NCBI GenBank assembly: GCA_031271375.1
Contig: JAISVU010000073.1
Coordinates: forward strand, 1 to 6,744
From: Clostridiales bacterium
GTDB taxonomy: Bacteria; Bacillota; Clostridia; Lachnospirales; WRAX01
Direction of reading: 5' to 3'
Length of the DNA: 6,744 bases
Shown: positions 1 through 6,179 of the stretch, in pieces
Layout: every line of letters begins with the position of its first letter
Numbering within the stretch: the first letter of the stretch is position 1
Notes under the pieces: generated by a model
The model's database searches: none
The model's input: the letters and a program-made list of their open reading frames with translations, nothing else
Told to the model about the DNA's origin: nothing
Program-made: the position numbers and the translations under genes

Positions 1-717
1 GAAGCGGCGGGCGTGACCGAAAGCCAGGTCAGCTTCATTAAGGCGTACTTGGATTCTGACGATGGTCGTGTCGTTTATGACATCGAGTTTTACAGCGGCG
101 ACACCGAATACGATTATGAGATTGACGCGCAGAACGGTGATATCGTCGAATTTGACCGGGAGATTGAATATTTCCGTATTCCGCAGAGCGGCTCAGGCAG
201 CCCTGCGGAGCCAGCTGACAAAGACGATTATATCGGCGAGACTTTGGCAAAGTCCATAGCCCTTGAACGCGCGGGCGCAGATGAGGCTCAGGCGGTGTTT
301 AACGATATCCGGTTGGACTATGACGACGGGCGTGTGGACTACGATGTCGAATTCTATGTTGGCAACATTGAATACGAATATGACATAGATGCGTTAAGCG
401 GCAGCATTATCGAATACAGCCGCGAAACGGAAAACCGCTCTTCCCGCGGAACAACCGATACGCAAAAACAATCCCCGAAGCCTGCGGCATCCAATGATAC
501 AAGCGGCTACATCGGCGAAGCGTCAGCAAAAACCATCGCGCTGTCCGACGCCGGGCTTACCGAATCCCAAGTCACCCGTATGAAAGTCAGCCTTGACCGC
601 GATGACAGGCGGATGGTGTACGAGGTTGAATTCAGAGACGGCCGCATGGAGTATGAATACGAAATCGACGCCGTAACCGGCGAGATAATTGAATCGGATT
701 CGGAGTATGACGATTGA
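1..717 (+). CDS. PepSY-repeat protein, 5' partial
   Basis: The reading frame is open from base 1 (Glu-Ala-Ala-Gly, then a GTG at 13 that is probably internal), so the visible 238 residues are the C-terminal part of a longer protein. It ends at TGA 715-717. Three PepSY-like repeats are seen. The first is cut by the window edge (visible residues 1 to about 56), the second is about 77-145 and the third about 170-238. The two complete copies begin YIGE..AK.IAL and all three share a DDGR/DDRR turn, then Y-[DE]-[IV]-E-F and E-Y-[DE]-Y-[DE]-I-D-A..G.I-[IV]-E. Low-complexity Ser/Pro/Lys/Thr-rich linkers separate them. The protein is strongly acidic. PepSY domains are known from M4 protease propeptides and YpeB-type envelope proteins, where they are thought to inhibit or modulate proteases. 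An exported or membrane-anchored protein is therefore likely, but any signal peptide or membrane segment would lie upstream of the window. The gene is convergent with the glycosidase operon and probably functionally separate. The family call is good; the specific role is unknown. Confidence 0.85.
   Translation, partial: EAAGVTESQVSFIKAYLDSDDGRVVYDIEFYSGDTEYDYEIDAQNGDIVEFDREIEYFRIPQSGSGSPAEPADKDDYIGETLAKSIALERAGADEAQAVFNDIRLDYDDGRVDYDVEFYVGNIEYEYDIDALSGSIIEYSRETENRSSRGTTDTQKQSPKPAASNDTSGYIGEASAKTIALSDAGLTESQVTRMKVSLDRDDRRMVYEVEFRDGRMEYEYEIDAVTGEIIESDSEYDD
229..717 (+). repeat. Two complete tandem PepSY repeat units
   Basis: Unit two spans about 229-435 and unit three about 508-717, each about 69 codons, with starts 279 bases (93 codons) apart. 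A further truncated unit occupies the bases before about 168. Conservation is clear at the protein level (YIGE start, DDGR turn, EYEYEIDA-like end), but the DNA has diverged. This points to old duplication of a domain, not a recent slippage repeat. Confidence 0.75.
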
Positions 718-744
718 TTAGCGCTGATGGTTTATAAGTCTTCT

Positions 745-790
745 GTGCCTCTGTGAGTGATAGTCATAAACCCTCATCTCGCAGAGGCAC
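745..790. terminator. Hairpin between convergent genes, possible bidirectional terminator
   Basis: The arms GTGCCTCTG (745-753) and CAGAGGCAC (782-790) are perfectly complementary. Pairing continues inward through 754-757 with 778-781, giving a 13-pair stem that contains one T-G wobble when read on the plus strand. The loop is 20 bases. The hairpin lies 28 bases after the PepSY stop codon and 25 bases after the GH3 stop codon, the expected place for a shared terminator. Neither side is followed by a proper T-run (ATATCTTTAAGG on the plus strand, AGAAGACTTATAA on the minus strand), so intrinsic termination is unproven. It may instead be a dispersed palindromic repeat or an mRNA 3'-end stabiliser. 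The rest of the 718-814 gap holds no recognisable gene. Confidence 0.45.
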
Positions 791-814
791 ATATCTTTAA
801 GGAAAAGCCTCTTC

Positions 815-2956
815 TTACCGCGTCAGCTCCAGCTTAACCGGCGTCTTCCCCATAAGCTGCGCGCTGCGGGCGTCGGGCTGCGAGCAGCCCAGGTAAACCA
901 AGTACGCGCCGGGGTTCACTGAGAACACGCCGTCCTTGTCCGCCAGCGCGAAGGCCTCGTAAGGCAGCGTTATATCCAGTCCGTAAACCTCGCCCGGGTT
1001 GAGCCGTACCTTCTTTATTTGTTTAAGCTGCGCGTTAGGCGCGTCCTTGTCCTCATACCGCACATAGACCTGAACGGTTTCAATAAGCTCGCGTTTCCCT
1101 GTGTTCTTAACGTTCGCGGTTATCCTGACGCCATTTTCCGTGATTTTACCGGTGTCCGTCTTAACGTCGGTTATCTCGTAATCCGAATAGGTAAGCCCGT
1201 AACCGAAGGGATACAGCGCGGCGTTTTTCATATACCTATACGTTCGGTTGTTCATTGAGTAATCCGTAAACTCCGGCAGCTGTTCATCGGCCTTGTAGAA
1301 GGTCACAGGGAGCTTGGCCGACGGCGACGCTTTGCCGAACAGCAGCTCCGCGACGGCCCTGCCGCCCAGCGCCCCTGGATACCAGCCCTGGATAATCCCC
1401 GGGATATGCCGGTCGGCGTAATCCAGCGCAATCGCGCTTCCCGAGAGGTTTACGGCGATGACCGTCTTCCCGCTGGCTACCGCTATTTTAAGCAGTTCTT
1501 CCTGCAGCCCGGGCAGATTAAGGTTTGGCTTGTCGCCGCTGGCGAACTCGTTCCCCTGGTCGCCCTCCTCGCCTTCCAGGCCGGGATCCAAGCCCACGCA
1601 GGCGATTATCACATCCGCCTCGGCGCACACAGCGCTCACTTCCGAAAAGCGGTCCCCCGGCTCGCTGAGGCCGCCGACCTTTTCCTTAAAGAGATGGCAG
1701 CCCTCGGAATACAGCACCCGGACTTCCGTATCCGCAAGATAATCCTGTATCCCCTCCAAAACGGTTATGTACCGGGAGGCGGTGCCTTCGTAGTTGCCAA
1801 CCAAAGCCTTGCGGTTGTTGGCGTTGGGGCCAATGACCGCGACGGTTTTAATGCTGTTCTTATCCAGTGGCAGGACGCCGCCCGCGTTTTTTAGCAGGGT
1901 TAGGCATTCCCGAGAGGCCCGGAGGTTCAGCGCCTTCATTTCATTGGAGTCCACGGCGGAATAGGGTATGCTATTGTAAGGCGACGCCGCGCCGGTGTCG
2001 AATAAACCGAGTTTCATGCGGGTCGTGAACAGGCGGGTAACGGCTCTGTCTATAGTATCCTCGCTGACAAGCCCGTCCTCGACGGCCTGGACAAGATGGA
2101 CGAATATGTTGCCACAGTTGAGGTCGCAGCCGTTATTAACGGCCATAGCGACGGATTCAACCGCGTTCTTCGTCACCCAATGGAACTCGTGGAAGTCCTT
2201 GATTGCCCAGCAGTCGGACACCACATGCCCGTCGAAGCCCCACTCGTCCCGCAGGATATCCGACAGCAGCGTCTTGCTGCCGCAGCAGGGCTCTCCGTTG
2301 GTGCGGTTATACGCGCCCATCACGGATTCCACATGGGCCTCCTCGACACAGGCCTTAAAAGCGGGGAGATATGTCTCGGCCATGTCCTGCTTCGTCGCCA
2401 CGGCGTTGAAGCTGTGCCGTATGTCCTCAGGCCCGGAATGAACGGCGTAATGCTTCGCGCAGGCCGAGGTTTTCATATAATCCCCGTCGCGGCCCTGTAA
2501 ACCTTTAATAAACGCGACGCCCAGCCTCGACGTTAAGTACGGGTCTTCGCCATAGGTCTCATGCCCTCTGCCCCAGCGCGGGTCGCGGAAGATGTTCACA
2601 TTTGGCGAAAAAAAGGTCAGTCCTTTGTAAATATCTGTATCCCCGTAGAGCTGCTGGGCATTAAACTTCGCTCTCGCCTCGGTGGATATCGCGTCGGCCA
2701 CGGTTTCCATCAGTTCCTCGTCAAAAGCCGCCGCAAGGCCGATGGCCTGGGGGAACACCGTCGCTGTGCCAGCCCTCGCGACGCCGTGGAGCCCCTCGTT
2801 CCACCAGTTATAAGCCTTGATCCCGAGCCTCGGGATGGCGGGAGCCTTATGGAGCATCTGGCTGACCTTTTCCTCCAGCGTCATCCGGGACACAAGTTCC
2901 TTTGCCCGTTCCTTGTAACTGTCCAGTTTTTCTTTGTTTAAAGCGAGTTCCGGCAT
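815..2956 (-). CDS. Family 3 glycoside hydrolase (beta-xylosidase/beta-glucosidase type)
   Basis: This 713-residue enzyme is predicted to release terminal beta-linked sugars from the non-reducing end of oligosaccharides with retention of configuration. The N-terminal GH3 barrel (about 15-315) carries WWNEGLHGVAR (51-61), FSPNVNIFRDPRWGRGHETY (116-135) and the substrate-binding pair K168-H169 in CAKHYAVHSGPE. The nucleophile is D248 in VVSDCWAI. The second GH3 domain (about 350-590) includes GLEGEEGD (459-466); the acid/base is probably one of E461, E463 or E464. A fibronectin-III-like domain follows (about 605-690; ETVQVYVRYED). The WWNE.LHGVAR, SDC and AKHYAVHSGPE signatures resemble the xylosidase-like branch, but GH3 specificity cannot be read from sequence alone, so xylose, glucose or arabinose are all possible. 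No signal peptide is visible, so it is probably cytoplasmic. The ATG at 2954-2956 is preceded by a perfect Shine-Dalgarno seven bases upstream, which fixes the start. It is the last gene of the operon, 12 bases after the GH2 gene. Confidence 0.93.
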   Translation of the reverse strand: MPELALNKEKLDSYKERAKELVSRMTLEEKVSQMLHKAPAIPRLGIKAYNWWNEGLHGVARAGTATVFPQAIGLAAAFDEELMETVADAISTEARAKFNAQQLYGDTDIYKGLTFFSPNVNIFRDPRWGRGHETYGEDPYLTSRLGVAFIKGLQGRDGDYMKTSACAKHYAVHSGPEDIRHSFNAVATKQDMAETYLPAFKACVEEAHVESVMGAYNRTNGEPCCGSKTLLSDILRDEWGFDGHVVSDCWAIKDFHEFHWVTKNAVESVAMAVNNGCDLNCGNIFVHLVQAVEDGLVSEDTIDRAVTRLFTTRMKLGLFDTGAASPYNSIPYSAVDSNEMKALNLRASRECLTLLKNAGGVLPLDKNSIKTVAVIGPNANNRKALVGNYEGTASRYITVLEGIQDYLADTEVRVLYSEGCHLFKEKVGGLSEPGDRFSEVSAVCAEADVIIACVGLDPGLEGEEGDQGNEFASGDKPNLNLPGLQEELLKIAVASGKTVIAVNLSGSAIALDYADRHIPGIIQGWYPGALGGRAVAELLFGKASPSAKLPVTFYKADEQLPEFTDYSMNNRTYRYMKNAALYPFGYGLTYSDYEITDVKTDTGKITENGVRITANVKNTGKRELIETVQVYVRYEDKDAPNAQLKQIKKVRLNPGEVYGLDITLPYEAFALADKDGVFSVNPGAYLVYLGCSQPDARSAQLMGKTPVKLELTR

Positions 2957-2963
2957 AATGCGG

Positions 2964-2970
2964 CCTCCTT
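2964..2970 (-). promoter_or_regulatory. Strong ribosome binding site of the GH3 gene
   Basis: AAGGAGG is read on the minus strand, with seven bases to the ATG at 2956. It overlaps the TAA stop of the upstream GH2 gene (2969-2971), giving TAAGGAGG. Ribosomes ending GH2 translation therefore terminate directly on the GH3 initiation region, which favours translational coupling and confirms the GH3 start. Confidence 0.9.
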
Positions 2971-5900
2971 AGTTAATATCGAACCTTATATATTCCAAAT
3001 CCATCTCGCAACCCGGAAGGAATATTAACCGAACCGTCTGAACCCCCGTCACGCGCCTCCCCACAGCGAACCGCGCGGATTGGTATTCTTCGCCTTTCTT
3101 TGTGTTTCCATGTGTCTTTGTGGTTGAAGCAAGCTCTATCATACTGGAAACCGTTTCCCCGCAGGCATCCGTAAACGCTATCTGGAACGAGTTCTTCCTG
3201 TCCGCTCTCCACGAAACCTCTGCCTCCGCCGCGCCTTCCGCTCCGAAATCCAAATCATTAAACGCGATCGTCACATTATTGCCGATATGCTCAATGGCGT
3301 GTTCGCCTATAATGAACGAATCCCCGTATATTCCGTCATTCTGGGCGGCGTACAGCTTTTCAAAGGCACGCTCTAGCCGCTTAAACACGAAACCTTTAAT
3401 ATGTACTTTCTGATCAAAGGTTAAACAGAGCGTCTTAACCCCGAATAGCCGCTTGGGCAGCTTATAGGTCACATCCTGGTACGTGTTCCATACCGAGCCC
3501 TTATCATAGCGCGGCGAGCATAGCAGCTCCCCGCCTTCCCCCGGCATTCCCTCCCATATCCCGAAGCTGAACGGCTCTTTATTGAGCGGAAACAGCCACA
3601 GGGTTATCTCGTCCGCGCCGGTTTTGCCAAAGTCTATATCAGCAAACCCTACATGGCTCTCCCCTGTGCGCAGCGTAACCACGCCGCGCTCGTTCCCGTT
3701 TCCCAGCTCCGTATTGCTGCGGCTGTACAGCCCGCCGGAAACGAAACTGTATGGGTCTATTAATGGTTTGCCATACCCGTTTATAGTCAAGGATATCTGG
3801 GAGTACAGAGCGACATGTTCGCCGCCGTTTTTCACGCCGCAGCGGATGAAAACCTCCCCGTCGCCTCTCGGTATAATAACCGCGTTCATATTGTCCCCGG
3901 CGGCAGAGAGGCTCCCCAGAGGGCTGTCAATCCCGGAAACATCGGTAAGCCGCCACACCAAATCCTTATAAGCAGCGCCGGCCGGGAACAACTTTGCCGA
4001 TATATCAAACCCGTCCGCCGTCAACTCTATCTTACGGACGGGTACATCCTTATTATCGATCTCCGCTGTGATTACGCAGTCATCCCCATCGGGCCGGACC
4101 ACCGCCAACAGTTTACCGTTAAACATCCTGCGGCTGTGGGCGGTGTATTGGTCATAATCCGTCGAATCGCCATTATCCATGCCCAGCAGCGTTCCGCCGG
4201 ACACGGAGACATTCACCCGGTTATTGGCGTTCTCCACGGGATTGGCTGCGGCGTCCCATGCGGTTATCTCGCAAAAGATCAAATCATCATAACGCCTGTT
4301 CTCCAGCTTTAACGACACGGCGTCGCCAAAGGAACGACGCGCCGCCCGCGCTATTTCTTTCCCGTTCCCGTCATAAGCCAGCGCAAGCAGCTCCCCCGGC
4401 TCATACGCCACGCGGAAGTCTTTACCCTTTCCCAGCGATACGCCGTTAAGAAACAGCTCCGTCATAGGCGCGTTGGAGCATACCCGCACATCCACAATCT
4501 GCCCCGGCGAAAAATCCCAGTACGGATAGACATGCACAAACGGCTCGGCCTTATAATCCGTCCAAGCGGCTTTAAATATATAATACGAGTCCTTAGGGAA
4601 CCCGGCGGTGTCCACATGCCCAAGATAACTGCTCTTTGAATGATAGGGCGTAGGTTCGCCAATGTAGTCAAAACCCGCCCACACAAACTGCCCCAGCGAA
4701 AACCCGGTTTCCGCGTCGTCATTTATACAGCGCTCCACGCTGGCCGCTCCCCAGCTTGTGCGGCTGTTGCCCAAAGCGGAGCATTGGAGGTCGTCGTCGG
4801 CCAGCACGGACTTTGCCAGCGGGAAATGATACACCCCCCGGCTTTGCGCCGTCGAACAGGTCTCCGCTCCGTAGATGATCCAGTCTGGATGGGCGTCGTG
4901 GTGTTCCTTATAAAGGTTCTCCGCGTAGTTATAGCCCACCGTCTTTATAATATCCGCGCAGATTTGCGTATTCTCCCACGGCATATAGTTGGAGCAGAAC
5001 GTGACAATGGCATGATCCTTAGGGTCGTGCCGCTTAACGAAGCCCATCAGCATCCTAAGCGTCGCCCCGCCCGTTTCGGCGTCGGCATGGGTATCGTATA
5101 TCTCGTTCCCCACGCTCCACATAATTACGGAAGGGCAGTTCCTGTCCCTGCGCAGCCACGCGGCGGCGTCCCGCTCTACCCAATCGTCAAAGAACCGGGC
5201 GTAGTCATTCGCGTTCTTTGGAAGCCGCCATATGTCCAACAGTTCCGACATTACCAAAAAACCCATAGAATCCGCCAGTTCCATAAAAGCCGCCGCAGGC
5301 GGGTTATGGGCGGTGCGTATCGCATTCACTCCCATGCCCCGCAGGATTTCCAGCTGCCGTCTGGCCGCGCCTTTATCAAAGGCCGCGCCCAGCGCCCCCA
5401 GGTCATGGTGCATACACACGCCGTTCAGCTTTACCCGCCGCCCGTTAAGGAAAAAGCCTTTGTCGGTTGTGAACGCTGTCTCGCGAAGGCCAAAGCGGGT
5501 TATTTCGCTGTCAACGACCGCGCCGCCGATAATAAGCTCGGTCTTTAGGTGGTACAGGTTTGGGGCGTCAATATCCCACAGCAGCGGATTGTCAATAATC
5601 AATCCGCCGGTTTCTACGACAGAATGCTTAACTTCATAGTCTCGCCCGCCGGCGCGTATCTCCGCCTCGGCTTCAACAATCCACCGCCCGCCATCCAGCT
5701 TACGCGGCGTTACATATATCCCGTCGGATACGATATGCGCCGGATTCTTTATCTTGAGAAAAACATCCCGGTATATCCCGGCTCCCGTGTACCATCTGGA
5801 ACTTTGCGACAGGTAATTGACACGCAGCAGCAGCGTATTCATGCCCTTCCTGTCAATAAACCCCGTTACATCGAATTCAAAAGCGGTATAGCCATACTTC

Positions 5901-6160
5901 CATTCTCCGGCGGATTTATTATTAACGAACAGCTCGCAGTCCATATAAACCCCGTCGAAGCGCAAAAAAACAAGGCTGTCATCTTCAAAGCCATCCAAAG
6001 AACCGGCATCAAATGTCTTCTTATACCATCCCACGCCGCTTTTGTAGAGGTTTCGCGTGTCGCAGATAAGCCAGTCGTGGGGAATCCTAACGGGCACGAA
6101 GCCCTTCGGCTCATCTTTGGCGAAGAGCCAACCGTCATTGAACGTAAGCGATATGCCCAA
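2969..6160 (-). CDS. Multidomain family 2 glycoside hydrolase (beta-galactosidase-like)
   Basis: A 1063-residue retaining exo-glycosidase. Domains in order: GH2 sugar-binding jelly roll (about 1-140, with IPHDW and GVGWYKKTF); a short Ig-like domain (about 141-228); the TIM barrel (about 230-535) with HH at 251-252, RTAHNPP (282-288), acid/base E353 in SVGNEIYD, nucleophile E433 in GAETCSTAQSRG and FVWAGFDYIGEPTPY (492-506); a DUF4982-like Ig domain (about 545-610); a GH2 C-terminal Ig domain (about 612-705); a further bacterial Ig-like domain (about 708-795); and two diverged CBM6-like beta sandwiches (about 803-931 and 940-1063). Both catalytic glutamates are present, so it should be active. 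Galactosidase is the default guess; other beta-glycosides are possible. No signal peptide is seen. Start: TTG at 6158-6160 is the first usual start codon after an in-frame stop, and the following GISLTFNDGW fits a GH2 N-terminus, but the only Shine-Dalgarno-like AGGAA (6174-6178) is 13 bases away, so the start is less sure. The last domain carries an unusual loop at 1011-1022. Confidence 0.93.
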   Translation of the reverse strand: MGISLTFNDGWLFAKDEPKGFVPVRIPHDWLICDTRNLYKSGVGWYKKTFDAGSLDGFEDDSLVFLRFDGVYMDCELFVNNKSAGEWKYGYTAFEFDVTGFIDRKGMNTLLLRVNYLSQSSRWYTGAGIYRDVFLKIKNPAHIVSDGIYVTPRKLDGGRWIVEAEAEIRAGGRDYEVKHSVVETGGLIIDNPLLWDIDAPNLYHLKTELIIGGAVVDSEITRFGLRETAFTTDKGFFLNGRRVKLNGVCMHHDLGALGAAFDKGAARRQLEILRGMGVNAIRTAHNPPAAAFMELADSMGFLVMSELLDIWRLPKNANDYARFFDDWVERDAAAWLRRDRNCPSVIMWSVGNEIYDTHADAETGGATLRMLMGFVKRHDPKDHAIVTFCSNYMPWENTQICADIIKTVGYNYAENLYKEHHDAHPDWIIYGAETCSTAQSRGVYHFPLAKSVLADDDLQCSALGNSRTSWGAASVERCINDDAETGFSLGQFVWAGFDYIGEPTPYHSKSSYLGHVDTAGFPKDSYYIFKAAWTDYKAEPFVHVYPYWDFSPGQIVDVRVCSNAPMTELFLNGVSLGKGKDFRVAYEPGELLALAYDGNGKEIARAARRSFGDAVSLKLENRRYDDLIFCEITAWDAAANPVENANNRVNVSVSGGTLLGMDNGDSTDYDQYTAHSRRMFNGKLLAVVRPDGDDCVITAEIDNKDVPVRKIELTADGFDISAKLFPAGAAYKDLVWRLTDVSGIDSPLGSLSAAGDNMNAVIIPRGDGEVFIRCGVKNGGEHVALYSQISLTINGYGKPLIDPYSFVSGGLYSRSNTELGNGNERGVVTLRTGESHVGFADIDFGKTGADEITLWLFPLNKEPFSFGIWEGMPGEGGELLCSPRYDKGSVWNTYQDVTYKLPKRLFGVKTLCLTFDQKVHIKGFVFKRLERAFEKLYAAQNDGIYGDSFIIGEHAIEHIGNNVTIAFNDLDFGAEGAAEAEVSWRADRKNSFQIAFTDACGETVSSMIELASTTKTHGNTKKGEEYQSARFAVGRRVTGVQTVRLIFLPGCEMDLEYIRFDIN
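3094..3128. repeat. CACAAAG-type repeat-like segment inside the GH2 gene
   Basis: Read on the minus strand, this stretch contains ACCACAAAGACACA, then TGG, then AAACACAAAGAAAGG: a purine/CA-rich pattern with CACAAAG twice. It encodes roughly residues 1011-1022 of the GH2 protein (STTKTHGNTKK), a polar low-complexity loop. From memory, strings of the type ACCACAAAGACACAAAG recur as dispersed sequences in many bacterial genomes; I could not check copy number here. The frame is preserved. Confidence 0.5.
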
Positions 6161-6179
6161 TAAAACCAGCCCGTTCCTA

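Noticed and set aside
13..15. GTG at 13 as the start of the PepSY gene
   Set aside because: The frame is open before it, and the residues from base 1 onward continue the same repeat, so this valine is most likely internal.
745..790. Calling the hairpin a certain intrinsic terminator
   Set aside because: There is no T-run on either side, so it is kept as a candidate only.
1406..1894. Plus-strand open frame of 162 codons opposite the GH3 gene
   Set aside because: It lies wholly antisense to conserved GH3 motifs, has no convincing ribosome binding site and no recognisable protein pattern.
4640..5548. A long open frame of 302 codons on the plus strand, antisense to the GH2 gene
   Set aside because: Its translation is rich in Arg, Pro, His and Val with no domain-like pattern, and it mirrors the codon structure of the clearly real GH2 barrel on the opposite strand.
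5549..6163. Plus-strand open frame of 204 codons opposite the GH2 N-terminus
   Set aside because: It is a shadow of the GH2 sugar-binding domain, with no domain signature.
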